A stretch of DNA of 11,867 nt. Source: JBBKWG01 sp037968835. Lineage in GTDB: Bacteria > Pseudomonadota > Alphaproteobacteria > Rhodobacterales > Rhodobacteraceae. The position numbers and the translations under genes were made by a program. The notes below the pieces were generated by a model. That model made no database searches, was not told the origin of the DNA, and saw only the letters and a program-made list of their open reading frames with translations. Where the stretch lies: positions 1 through 11,867 of the forward strand of contig JBBKWG010000217.1 in NCBI GenBank assembly GCA_037968835.1. Direction: 5' to 3'. Shown here piece by piece: positions 1 to 7,524 of the stretch (the stretch's first letter is position 1; each line of letters starts with the position of its first letter).

Positions 1-5
1 CGATT

Positions 6-773
6 TCAGGTCGGCCAGGCCTCGGTCAGCCAGCGCGCACGCCGTGTCGTGTGGAAAACATCGCTTTTGTAACCGTCGATCGCTTCCCCCATCTTCGGGC
101 GACCGTGAAAACAGACAACTCGCGCATCATTTGGAAGACGCGGCGGCACGACAAGATTGAGCGGTCGCATCGGCCGGCAATCGTACTTGAAGCTGACGAT
201 CCAACGGTCGGGGAACGGTTCGAAATCCCCCGCCTCAAGGGCAGTGTAGGAGGTATACGACTGCTCCGATCCGTTTGCCTTGAGGATTTCTTCCCGAGGA
301 TTGCGCGCGATCGTTTCATACAGATACCCGTGTCGTTTCGGATCAAACCGCAGAACCGACCCGTGCCCAACCCCCAGCCAACGACTGGGCCGCGCCCACG
401 TCCTGCGCATACAGACCTTGCCCGGCGCGAATTCAAGAAGATCGTCGAAACCACCGGTGATGACGATATCCAGATCGAGCGCGAAGACCGGCCCGTCGAT
501 GTCGCCAAACAGTTCCGGATTGAACATCGAGATTTTGCGGATGGGACCGCCTCTAGGCGAATCCATCACTGCTTGCATCATTTCGGCGTGAAACGGTTCT
601 TCGACAAGATCAATGCATTCGACATCCGGATCAACGCCCGTGCGATCGTCCGTCATGCAGAACAGCCGCACGTCGCGTCGTGTGTGCCTGCGCAGTCCCC
701 GAAGCAGGTTGTTCACGTATTCCGGCCCAAACGCGGTGCCCCAGCGGATGCAGATGGCATTCACGACAGTCAC
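6..773 (-). CDS. GT8-like glycosyltransferase, probably surface polysaccharide
   Basis: 255 residues, complete. A DxD-type metal/nucleotide-sugar site is visible as ALDLDIVI (D100, D102), the usual donor-binding signature of GT-A fold glycosyltransferases. Near the C-terminus CFHGRPKM (H223, K227) resembles the metal-binding His/Lys segment of GT8-type enzymes. There is no signal peptide or membrane segment, so it is probably cytosolic and acts on a sugar-nucleotide donor; donor and acceptor cannot be read from the sequence. The start is GTG at 773, supported by GGAG (plus-strand 782-785) 8 nt upstream; a second in-frame GTG lies 3 codons in. It follows the GT4 gene by 39 nt on the same strand, so the two are probably co-transcribed. 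The glycosyltransferase call is fairly firm; the family and product are inference. Confidence 0.75.
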   Translation of the reverse strand: MTVVNAICIRWGTAFGPEYVNNLLRGLRRHTRRDVRLFCMTDDRTGVDPDVECIDLVEEPFHAEMMQAVMDSPRGGPIRKISMFNPELFGDIDGPVFALDLDIVITGGFDDLLEFAPGKVCMRRTWARPSRWLGVGHGSVLRFDPKRHGYLYETIARNPREEILKANGSEQSYTSYTALEAGDFEPFPDRWIVSFKYDCRPMRPLNLVVPPRLPNDARVVCFHGRPKMGEAIDGYKSDVFHTTRRARWLTEAWPT

Positions 774-812
774 GAAAACTTCTCCAGATTCATTTCGATT
801 GTCCCTGTCGTT

Positions 813-1979
813 TCAACGCGCGGCCGACAGCTCTGCAATTTTTTCCTCAACAAAACGCACCAGCGTCCGATTGTCGAAATGCGCGCGCGCGAAATCCCGT
901 GCGCGCTTCGCCATGTCTGCCCGTGCAGTGTCGGACAGCGAGAGCGCGTGCGAGATGGCGTCTGTAAACCCCGTTTCATCCCCCTCGTCGACCAGAAAGC
1001 CGGTCTCGCCTTCGACAACGAATTCCGGAATGCCCGCATGTCTGGTCGAAACGATGATCGTCCCGGTTGACATGGCTTCCTGGATGGCTGTCGGCAAGCC
1101 TTCGGTGTTGCCGTTGCTGGCGGTCACTGAATGCTGAAGAAATACCTCGCACGCTGCCAGACGTTCGCGGACGAAATCGTGCGGTTGCGCGCCGTGCAGC
1201 GTCACCTTGGCTTCGGCACATTCGCGCGCGACCATGGAATTGCATGCCTCCAGCAATGGACCGTCGCCGATAATTTCCAGCCGCGCATCCGGCGTGTTTC
1301 GCGTGGCCGCGCAAAAGGCTCGGATCGTGATGTCGGGCCTTTTCTTTTCGACCAATCTCCCGACAGCGAGACAGCTTTTCGGCATTTTAACACTGGGCAT
1401 GAACAGGTCCGTATCGACACCGCTCGGCACGACGAAACTGTTGTCATGGCGAATGCCTTCATGCGCCAGATTGTCCAACAGGAATTGCGCCACTGAAAAC
1501 ACACCGGTCAATTGTGGCATCAGCCGCCGGTAAGCCTCGATGCGAAACGGCTCGCGCAGATGGGAGGACGCGTCGGCGCCCCTGAAATAGGTGAACATCG
1601 GAATGCCCATGTCGTTCACGACAGGTGCCACGCGGATCGCAACGCTGCCGAACTCGGCAAGTACGGCGTCCACCTTCTGATCCAAAAGGAATTCCTCGAT
1701 CCGGCGTCGCGTCTCGCCGCGAGGCACGCGCTTCATGCGATGCCGATAGAGATTCGCGACGTATCCTCCGTAAAGCCCGGCCCGGTCACGAAGCGATGTC
1801 AGTGCATTGTCACGTTCCGACCACGCGAAATGGGGCCGGTTCCACGGACATGGTGCGCCCGAGGTTTCGCTCAAAACGACTGTGTTGCCGTCAAAAAGGT
1901 TGGCAACGTGAAAGTTGACTTGGGTTCCCCGTTTATTGCGATATATGCCAGTCGCAATACAGATGCGCATTACGGCCAT
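813..1979 (-). CDS. Glycosyltransferase family 4 (GT-B fold)
   Basis: 388 residues, a normal length for GT4. The N-terminal Rossmann half opens with RICIATGIY. The C-terminal donor-binding half starts near residue 200 with the GRLVEKKRP segment (R208, K212/K213), followed by IIGDGPLLE. The E-x7-E signature is E293...E301 in NTEGLPTAIQEAMSTG, and HAGIPEFVVEGETGFLV is the usual conserved tail. The SNGNTEGLP motif resembles GT4 enzymes of exopolysaccharide clusters (WcaL/AmsK type). It would transfer a sugar from a nucleotide donor onto a growing glycan at the cytoplasmic face. Start: ATG 1979, or ATG 1970 (fourth codon), which directly precedes the first beta strand and overlaps the stop of the upstream methyltransferase remnant as TAATG. 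Neither has a clear Shine-Dalgarno, so expression may rely on coupling. Substrate unknown. Confidence 0.88.
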   Translation of the reverse strand: MAVMRICIATGIYRNKRGTQVNFHVANLFDGNTVVLSETSGAPCPWNRPHFAWSERDNALTSLRDRAGLYGGYVANLYRHRMKRVPRGETRRRIEEFLLDQKVDAVLAEFGSVAIRVAPVVNDMGIPMFTYFRGADASSHLREPFRIEAYRRLMPQLTGVFSVAQFLLDNLAHEGIRHDNSFVVPSGVDTDLFMPSVKMPKSCLAVGRLVEKKRPDITIRAFCAATRNTPDARLEIIGDGPLLEACNSMVARECAEAKVTLHGAQPHDFVRERLAACEVFLQHSVTASNGNTEGLPTAIQEAMSTGTIIVSTRHAGIPEFVVEGETGFLVDEGDETGFTDAISHALSLSDTARADMAKRARDFARAHFDNRTLVRFVEEKIAELSAAR

Positions 1980-2203
1980 TCAAACGACTGCTTGTACATC
2001 GCGCCTACATAGACGTGTTTCGCGGTCTGGGCGAACTCGACCGTGGCGTTGCCGACATGCGCACCCAGATCAATGACGACATCGTTCTTCCCGACCTCCT
2101 GGGCGATGCGCCGCATCGACCTCGCATCTTCATCGAGAAGCCAGTCCGGAAGCGGCTTTCCCGACCGTCGCCAAAATCTCCGGAGTAGTCTTTTGGGCTT
2201 CAT
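1970..2203 (-). pseudogene. Truncated FkbM-type SAM methyltransferase remnant
   Basis: The 77 codons from ATG 2203 (or 80 from GTG 2212) carry a basic N-terminus and then NDVVIDLGAHVGNATVEF, the SAM-binding motif I of FkbM-like methyltransferases. After AKHVY, where motif II (an acidic residue, usually in a ..FEPNP.. context) should follow, the frame ends within 13 codons (VGAMYKQSFEWP then TAA). FkbM-type proteins are normally over 200 residues, so most of the fold is missing. No other frame downstream continues the domain; the GT4 gene takes over at once. ATG 2203 is favoured by AAAGG about 8 nt upstream. I read this as a deletion scar joining a methyltransferase head to the glycosyltransferase gene. 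It may still be translated and serve to couple ribosomes into the GT4 gene. Confidence 0.7.
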
Positions 2204-2287
2204 CGAGAGCACCTTTGCGCAAATTCAGCGCGTTTCGGCCCCGGCCGGTTAACGCAAGGCAGCGCCACAAAGGCGGTACCTCTTAAT

Positions 2288-2319
2288 ACGGAGCCTCAAG
2301 AAAACGGAGCCTCAAGAAA
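2288..2319. repeat. Perfect 16-bp tandem duplication
   Basis: The unit ACGGAGCCTCAAGAAA occurs twice back to back (2288-2303 and 2304-2319), 7 nt beyond the tRNA-Leu 3' end on the minus strand. It could be a slippage duplication. Neither a hairpin nor a T-run that would make it a terminator is visible. Confidence 0.85.
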
Positions 2320-2326
2320 GTCGAAT

Positions 2327-2413
2327 TGGTGCGGTCGAGAAGACTCGAACTTCCACGGGTGTTACCCCACAGCGACCTCAACGCTGCGCGTCTACCAATT
2401 CCGCCACGACCGC
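2327..2413 (-). tRNA. tRNA-Leu, anticodon GAG
   Basis: The minus strand folds as a class II tRNA of 87 nt including an encoded CCA (2327-2329). The acceptor stem is GCGGTCG pairing with CGACCGC, with discriminator A. The D arm contains TGGCGGAATTGGTAGACGC. The anticodon stem CAGCG/CGCTG encloses TTGAGGT, giving anticodon GAG, which reads CUC/CUU leucine codons. A long variable arm with TGGGG...CCCG follows, then the T arm containing GTTCGAGTC. All of these are typical of bacterial tRNA-Leu. Confidence 0.97.
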
Positions 2414-2435
2414 ACGTCCTGACTTGGTGCGGCGT

Positions 2436-2464
2436 CTCATAAAGGGCGGCGGGGCGGTTGTGAA
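2436..2464 (-). promoter_or_regulatory. Promoter of tRNA-Leu
   Basis: On the minus strand, TTCACA (2459-2464; 5/6 to TTGACA) is separated by exactly 17 nt from TATGAG (2436-2441; 4/6 to TATAAT). Transcription would start near 2429, about 16 nt upstream of the mature tRNA 5' end at 2413, a normal short tRNA leader. Confidence 0.6.
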
Positions 2465-2490
2465 GCGGAAAGTTGTGCGCAAGCGCCGTT

Positions 2491-2522
2491 TCCCCCGCGC
2501 TTCGATCGGGACACGCGGGGGA
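2491..2522 (-). terminator. GC-rich hairpin after the peptidoglycan-binding gene
   Basis: A perfect 9-bp inverted repeat (2491-2499 with 2514-2522, TCCCCCGCG/CGCGGGGGA, 14-nt loop) begins 6 nt after the stop codon of the peptidoglycan-binding protein. No T-run follows on the minus strand, so it could be a U-tract-less terminator or simply a 3' stabilising stem. Confidence 0.4.
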
Positions 2523-2528
2523 CCGGGA

Positions 2529-3839
2529 TCAGTTCTGTATCGAGAACGTCGGCAATGTCGACACCGGCTGAACCGGCGCGGTCATCGTCCCTGCCGTACC
2601 GCCCTGTACCGCGCTCGATGCCGCACGGATCAGCGCGGTTCGCTCAGGCTGGCCCGGCGCGAATACGGCGGGCTGGCCGCGCTCCAATGCGCCAAGGCTC
2701 ATGTCGTACCAACTCGCAGCCAGATCCGAACGCGCGGTTGCACCGAAACCCTGGCTCAGATGGTGGCCCATCAATTCGCCGTAGACCTGCTCGCCCAGCG
2801 CCGTCAGCAACAGTGCCGAGCCGATCGCCACATCCATGTTGTCGGTGCGATAGCCAACGCTGAGGCAGATTTTCGCGGTCCCGGCCAGTTGCTGTGGCGA
2901 CATGCCGGTCGACAGCACGAAGCCTGACACTCCGGCCAGCACTTCGTCCCGGCTTTTCAACGACAGAGCTGCGACATGATCCTTCATCGCCGGGCCGAAG
3001 CCTTCGCATTGCCGCGCGATCTCGTCACCGGTTACACCCTGCACGTTCGCGACCAAGTCTTCGCCCTGCGCGATGGCATAGGTGCGGGCCAGACAGAATT
3101 GCTCGTTCAGGGCGATATTCGGGTCGGACAGGGCGGCGAGGGTCGTGAATCCGCCGTTGGTGTTGGTCAGAAGCGATACGGTGTTGCAGTGCGAGGCCAG
3201 GGATTGACCGCCTGTCTTGCCAAGAAAGGTCGGAAGCCCACCGGCGAGCGGTGCCGCGGCCTCGATGGTTTCCGGCGTTTCGATGACCGGTGCGGCGGGT
3301 TGCGGTTGCATGGTCAGAACCGGCGGCTGCGTCGCGTAACCTGTACCGCCGACCGCCTGATCGCGATAGGTCAGCAACAGTCCGCGCGGCCCCATCGGAT
3401 TCGTCGCGATCTGCTGATGCGTCGCCGCCCCGCCGGCAATTGCCCGGTGATAGCTCGAAATCAGGAAGTCCTTTTCATAGAGCGACAACTGACCCGTTGC
3501 GGGATAGCCCATGTGCGCCTGATATTGGGAAACGGCGCTGCGCGAGCGGCGGCCAAGGACGCCATCGGGCGTGCCGGCGGGAAACCCGAAATAGTTGAGC
3601 GATGTCTGGATATCGCGGTTCTCGGCGCGCGTCGCTGACGATACCGACGGACCCGTCGGCGCGGCGCGATAGACTTTTCTGGGCTGCCGGTTCTTGTTGG
3701 CCTCATTGACGATGACGCCGCCGATAATGCCGCCAAGGATGCCGCCAGCAATGTCTCCGCCGTCGGCATTGGCGCGACCCAACGGCGTCAACGCCATTGT
3801 TGCGGACAGGCCAATGATTGCGAGATGGTTGTATTTCAT
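2529..3839 (-). CDS. Secreted peptidoglycan-binding-domain protein
   Basis: 436 residues. Residues 1-25 form a Sec signal peptide with a hydrophobic core (AIIGLSATMAL) and an A-N-A|D cleavage site, so export to the periplasm is expected. Mature residues 26-45 are a glycine-zipper stretch (GGDIAGGILGGIIGGVIV), as seen in envelope proteins. A PG_binding_1-like domain spans about 74-126 (RDIQTSLNYFGF...DGVLGRRSRSAVSQYQ). A Pro/Gln-rich linker (about 165-190) leads to a C-terminal region of about 240 residues with four cysteines (HCNT, QFCLA, RQCEG, KICLS) that I do not recognise. No catalytic motif is visible, so it is probably a cell-wall-associated binding or scaffold protein. Start ATG 3839 follows a GGGGGA ribosome site about 8 nt upstream. 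It is divergent from lipB across 82 bp. Confidence 0.82.
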   Translation of the reverse strand: MKYNHLAIIGLSATMALTPLGRANADGGDIAGGILGGIIGGVIVNEANKNRQPRKVYRAAPTGPSVSSATRAENRDIQTSLNYFGFPAGTPDGVLGRRSRSAVSQYQAHMGYPATGQLSLYEKDFLISSYHRAIAGGAATHQQIATNPMGPRGLLLTYRDQAVGGTGYATQPPVLTMQPQPAAPVIETPETIEAAAPLAGGLPTFLGKTGGQSLASHCNTVSLLTNTNGGFTTLAALSDPNIALNEQFCLARTYAIAQGEDLVANVQGVTGDEIARQCEGFGPAMKDHVAALSLKSRDEVLAGVSGFVLSTGMSPQQLAGTAKICLSVGYRTDNMDVAIGSALLLTALGEQVYGELMGHHLSQGFGATARSDLAASWYDMSLGALERGQPAVFAPGQPERTALIRAASSAVQGGTAGTMTAPVQPVSTLPTFSIQN

Positions 3840-3921
3840 GGCATTTCCCCCGAAATGTGATCTTGAAATGACGAACGCATAACACGATTCAACTCAAAAA
3901 TCAGCATCCGGAAACTGAAAA

Positions 3922-4572
3922 TTGGTCGCCTGGCTCACTTCCCAAGGATTGACGGCTTATGACGACGCGGTCCGAGAGATGGAATCGCGCGCCGAAGCGA
4001 TCAGATCCGGAACCGCAGCCGAAGCCATCTGGCTGGTCGAACATCCGCCCCTCTATACCGCCGGAACCTCGGCCAATGCCGCCGATCTGACCGATCCGGG
4101 CCGGTTTCCGGTGCACAAAAGCAAGCGTGGTGGCCAATATACCTACCACGGCCCCGGCCAGCGAGTTGCCTATGTGATGCTCGACGTTGCGGCCCGAGGA
4201 CACGATGTGCGGCGCTTCGTGTGCGATTTGGAAGACTGGATCATCGCGACGCTGGCGGAATTCGGGGTTTCCGGCGAACGTCGCAAGGGGCGGGTCGGCG
4301 TCTGGGTCGTGCGACCCGAAAAAGCGCCGCTGGCGGATGGATCGATGCGTGAGGACAAGATTGCAGCCCTTGGAATTCGCTTGCGAAAATGGGTCTCGTT
4401 TCACGGCATCTCGATCAATGTCGAACCCGACCTCTCGCATTTCGACGGCATCGTTCCCTGCGGCATCCGCGACCACGGCGTCACCTCGCTGGTCGATCTC
4501 GGCTTGCCGGTGACGATGGCGGACGTGGACGTGGCGCTGAAGCGGACCTTTGGCGAGGTGTTCGGACGATGA
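3922..4572 (+). CDS. lipB: Octanoyltransferase (lipoate biosynthesis)
   Basis: 216 residues. It transfers octanoate from octanoyl-ACP to the lipoyl domains of 2-oxoacid dehydrogenases and the glycine cleavage H protein, the first step of de novo lipoylation, in the cytoplasm. Landmarks: WLVEHPPLYTAGTS (36-50), RGGQYTYHGPGQRV (69-82, with H76), the catalytic lysine K146 in EDKIAALGIRLRKWVSFHG, and the acyl-thioester cysteine C180 in GIVPCGI. The start is TTG at 3922: an in-frame TGA at 3916-3918 excludes anything further upstream, and the first candidate ATG (3979) would remove conserved N-terminal sequence. The upstream GGAAA is a weak ribosome site, so expression may be low. Its TGA overlaps the next start as ATGA, implying translational coupling. 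Confidence 0.95.
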   Translation: MVAWLTSQGLTAYDDAVREMESRAEAIRSGTAAEAIWLVEHPPLYTAGTSANAADLTDPGRFPVHKSKRGGQYTYHGPGQRVAYVMLDVAARGHDVRRFVCDLEDWIIATLAEFGVSGERRKGRVGVWVVRPEKAPLADGSMREDKIAALGIRLRKWVSFHGISINVEPDLSHFDGIVPCGIRDHGVTSLVDLGLPVTMADVDVALKRTFGEVFGR

Positions 4573-5609
4573 GCTATGATCTATACCTGTATATTGCCCG
4601 GGAAACCGACCTGTCCCCGCCAGACGCCGGACCGGGCGGTCTTTTCTCGGTGGACGGACCAGCCAGATGCGAGGACGAGGATATCCCCGCCGCCTATCTG
4701 CCCATTCTGGGCCAGCGCCGCCGCCGGCTGATCCGCCTTCATATCGAAGGCCAGCCCGCACCCGAGCGCCTGGCTGCATTCGACAACTGGCTTTCGGACG
4801 TCATCGCCGACACCAATGGCGTATTGATCGATGAACAGGCTGGAACATATCTGACCGCGAAAGCCTGTCTTCCGCTGCCCGACACTGCGAACGAGGATGA
4901 CGCGTCCGCCTGGGGTCAGATGTCGTTTTTCTTTGAAGACGTCGAAGCTTTTGTCCCCGTCATGCTTCCCGCCGTTCTCGAAATCATCCGGACGACCCTG
5001 CCTGAGGCGATGCCCGCGCGCTTCGGCCAATACGAACCACTGCAAGGCACGGTCGAGGACGGCGACGTCTCGGCGCTTCTGGCCGCGTTCAATGACGATC
5101 CTGACCAGTTCATGAAGGCGCGCGCGCCTTTCGCGCATATTTACAGCAACATTGCCTGCGAAGCTGAACTGAAGAAATGGCACCCGAACCATTTTCGACG
5201 CCGCCACTTTCTGGCCGGTCGTCTCTGCTTCGAGCTGCGCCCGAAAGCACTGACCGAACCGCGGCTACAAAAACTGATGTGGGAAATCTCCAAATGTCTG
5301 AACGCGTTCTACGCCGAGATCCGCGCCTCAGAATGCCCGGTTCGGGCGTGGTTCTGGCGCGGCTTGCCTGCGGGCCCGGTCCGCGCGTTCGCGCTTGGAC
5401 CGCCTTATGTCGACCTCTGGCCGACGGCCTCGGCGAGCGTGGTCGACCGGCACGGCGACCTGCTGCTTGTCGCGCCGACGCGGCTTGACGCCACGCTTCC
5501 CGAGCCACCCGCCCATTTGCAGGACCCGGGCAACGCTTTCGTGGCCCATGCACCGGAAACGCCGGACCATGCGCCGGTGTTTCCCTTCGAATTGCAGGAC
5601 CGCAGGTAG
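4569..5609 (+). CDS. Uncharacterised protein, coupled to lipB
   Basis: 346 residues from ATG 4569, which overlaps the lipB stop (ATGA). GAGGTG lies 8 nt upstream inside lipB. The reading frame is open further upstream inside lipB, but that part is antiparallel-frame noise; the ATGA start fits. I do not recognise a domain. The N-terminus MSYDLYLYIARE is reminiscent of assorted uncharacterised bacterial proteins starting MSYDLY. The protein looks soluble, with no signal peptide or membrane helix. It is acidic in the first half (for example EDEDIPAAYLP, DTANEDDASAW) and has a central Trp/His/Arg-rich segment (KKWHPNHFRRRHFLAGRL, 202-219) followed by a Trp-containing stretch (WFWRGLPAGPVRAF, 261-274). 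Co-transcription with lipB is likely, but no link to lipoylation can be read from the sequence. Confidence 0.8.
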   Translation: MSYDLYLYIARETDLSPPDAGPGGLFSVDGPARCEDEDIPAAYLPILGQRRRRLIRLHIEGQPAPERLAAFDNWLSDVIADTNGVLIDEQAGTYLTAKACLPLPDTANEDDASAWGQMSFFFEDVEAFVPVMLPAVLEIIRTTLPEAMPARFGQYEPLQGTVEDGDVSALLAAFNDDPDQFMKARAPFAHIYSNIACEAELKKWHPNHFRRRHFLAGRLCFELRPKALTEPRLQKLMWEISKCLNAFYAEIRASECPVRAWFWRGLPAGPVRAFALGPPYVDLWPTASASVVDRHGDLLLVAPTRLDATLPEPPAHLQDPGNAFVAHAPETPDHAPVFPFELQDRR

Positions 5610-5639
5610 AGCGCGCAACGAAATCGCCCGGCCATTCAA

Positions 5640-5672
5640 CGTTCGTCGCCGAAAGCGGTTCGGCTGCGAACG
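5640..5672 (+). terminator. Inverted repeat after the uncharacterised gene
   Basis: A two-part hairpin: outer arms 5640-5645/5667-5672 (CGTTCG/CGAACG) and inner arms 5648-5653/5659-5664 (GCCGAA/TTCGGC) with a 5-nt loop and a small internal mismatch. It lies 30 nt past the stop at 5609 and has no T-run. It may end or stabilise the lipB transcript; this is weak evidence. Confidence 0.3.
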
Positions 5673-5740
5673 CGGAACCCTGCGGTTGGCCTGCGGTGCC
5701 CCCTGAGACAATTTTACCGCCCAAAACAGCTACCTCGCCA

Positions 5741-5769
5741 TTGCCGTCCCCCACTCCCCGCTTTAGAAC
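5741..5769 (+). promoter_or_regulatory. Candidate ctaD promoter
   Basis: In the 217-bp gap before ctaD, TTGCCG (5741-5746) and TAGAAC (5764-5769) are 17 nt apart, each 4/6 to the sigma-70 consensus. A start near 5776 would give a leader of about 50 nt. The rest of the gap shows only the hairpin at 5640-5672. Confidence 0.35.
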
Positions 5770-5826
5770 AAGGTCAATTCGGCGGCATACCGCGCCGTGA
5801 ACGATTGAGACTTCAGGAGGCAACAC

Positions 5827-7500
5827 ATGGCCGACGCCGCCATCCACGGGCATGACGGACACGACGAACGCAGCTTCTTCACGCGCTGGTTCATGTCCAC
5901 GAACCACAAAGACATCGGACTTCTCTACCTTTTCACATCGGGCGTAGTCGGCTTCATTGCCGTCGCTTTCACCGTCTACATGCGGATGGAGCTTGCGAAC
6001 CCCGGCGTCCAGTTCATGTGTCAGGAAGGCGCCTCGTTCATCGCGCAATCCGCCGAAAACTGCACCCCGAACGGCCACCTCTGGAACGTGCTGATCACGG
6101 CCCACGGTATCCTGATGATGTTCTTCGTCGTGATTCCGGCCCTCTTTGGCGGTTTCGGCAACTATTTCATGCCCTTGCACATCGGCGCGCCGGATATGGC
6201 GTTCCCGCGCATGAACAACCTCAGCTATTGGATGTATGTCGCCGGCACCTCGCTCGCGATCGCCAGCGTCATCAGCCCCGGTGGCAACGGACAGCTTGGC
6301 TCGGGCGTGGGCTGGGTGCTTTATCCGCCGCTCTCGACCTCCGAACAGGGCTGGTCGATGGATCTCGCGATCTTCGCCGTCCACCTTTCGGGCGCCTCGT
6401 CGATCCTTGGCTCGATCAACATGATCACGACTTTCCTCAACATGCGTGCACCGGGCATGACGCTCTTCAAGGTGCCGCTGTTCGCGTGGTCGATCTTCGT
6501 CACCGCATGGCTGATCCTGCTGGCGCTGCCGGTTCTGGCGGGCGCGATCACGATGCTGCTGACCGACCGCAACTTCGGCACGACCTTCTTCCAACCGTCC
6601 GGCGGAGGCGATCCGATCCTTTACCAGCACATCCTGTGGTTCTTCGGACACCCCGAGGTCTACATTATCGTGCTGCCCGGCTTCGGCATCATCAGCCACG
6701 TCATCTCGACGTTCTCGCGCAAGCCCATCTTCGGCTACCTGCCGATGGTCTGGGCGCTGATCGCCATTGGCGCGCTCGGCTTCGTCGTCTGGGCGCACCA
6801 CATGTACACGGTCGGCATGAGCCTTACCCAGCAGACCTACTTCATGCTGGCAACCATGGTCATCGCGGTCCCGACCGGCGTGAAGATCTTCAGTTGGATC
6901 GCCACGATGTGGGGCGGCTCGATCGAGTTCAAGACGCCGATGCTGTTCGCATTCGGTTTCCTGTTCCTGTTCACCGTCGGTGGCGTCACCGGAATCGTGC
7001 TCAGCCAGGCCGGCATCGACCGCGCCTACCACGACACCTACTACGTCGTTGCGCACTTCCACTACGTGATGTCGCTCGGGGCAGTGTTCTGCATCTTCGC
7101 GGGAGTGTATTACTGGATCGGCAAGATGTCGGGACGAGAATATCCCGAGAAGCTCGGGCAGATACACTTCTGGATGATGTTCATCGGATCGAACCTCACC
7201 TTCTTCCCGCAGCACTTCCTTGGCCGTCAGGGCATGCCGCGCCGCTACATCGACTATCCCGAGGCGTTCGCCTACTGGAACCAGTGGTCGTCGTGGGGCG
7301 CTTTCCTGTCGTTCGCCTCGTTCCTGCTGTTTATCGGCATCGTGTTCTACACGCTGCGCTATGGCAAGAAAATCACAGCGAACAACTACTGGAACGAGCA
7401 CGCCGATACGCTGGAATGGACCCTGCCCACCCCGCCGCCGGAGCATACATTCGAAACGCTCCCCAAGCAGTCGGATTGGGATCACAGCAAGGCGCACTGA
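5827..7500 (+). CDS. ctaD: Cytochrome c oxidase subunit I (aa3-type)
   Basis: 557 residues, full length, multi-pass inner-membrane protein (about 12 helices). It reduces O2 to water with electrons from cytochrome c while pumping protons. All key residues are present: haem a ligands H93 and H412; haem a3 ligand H410; CuB ligands H275, H324 and H325; Y279 of HPEVY for the His-Tyr crosslink; the D-channel entry D123; E277 (equivalent to Rhodobacter E286); and the K-channel lysine K353. E277 in HPEVY makes it a type A1 haem-copper oxidase. The start ATG 5827 has a near-perfect AGGAGG (5815-5820) 6 nt upstream, suggesting strong translation. No other oxidase subunit is adjacent; in Rhodobacter and Paracoccus relatives ctaD is typically separate from the ctaC-B-G-E cluster. 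An intrinsic terminator follows closely. Confidence 0.98.
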   Translation: MADAAIHGHDGHDERSFFTRWFMSTNHKDIGLLYLFTSGVVGFIAVAFTVYMRMELANPGVQFMCQEGASFIAQSAENCTPNGHLWNVLITAHGILMMFFVVIPALFGGFGNYFMPLHIGAPDMAFPRMNNLSYWMYVAGTSLAIASVISPGGNGQLGSGVGWVLYPPLSTSEQGWSMDLAIFAVHLSGASSILGSINMITTFLNMRAPGMTLFKVPLFAWSIFVTAWLILLALPVLAGAITMLLTDRNFGTTFFQPSGGGDPILYQHILWFFGHPEVYIIVLPGFGIISHVISTFSRKPIFGYLPMVWALIAIGALGFVVWAHHMYTVGMSLTQQTYFMLATMVIAVPTGVKIFSWIATMWGGSIEFKTPMLFAFGFLFLFTVGGVTGIVLSQAGIDRAYHDTYYVVAHFHYVMSLGAVFCIFAGVYYWIGKMSGREYPEKLGQIHFWMMFIGSNLTFFPQHFLGRQGMPRRYIDYPEAFAYWNQWSSWGAFLSFASFLLFIGIVFYTLRYGKKITANNYWNEHADTLEWTLPTPPPEHTFETLPKQSDWDHSKAH

Positions 7501-7524
7501 CGCCCGGACGATCGAACGAAAACC

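Noticed and set aside
51..1070. A 339-codon plus-strand frame opposite the two glycosyltransferases
   Set aside because: The minus-strand genes carry a DxD site and an E-x7-E motif; the plus-strand frame crosses both genes and has no domain.
2288..2319. The 16-bp tandem repeat as a CRISPR or attachment site
   Set aside because: There are only two contiguous copies with no spacers, and the sequence does not match the tRNA 3' end.
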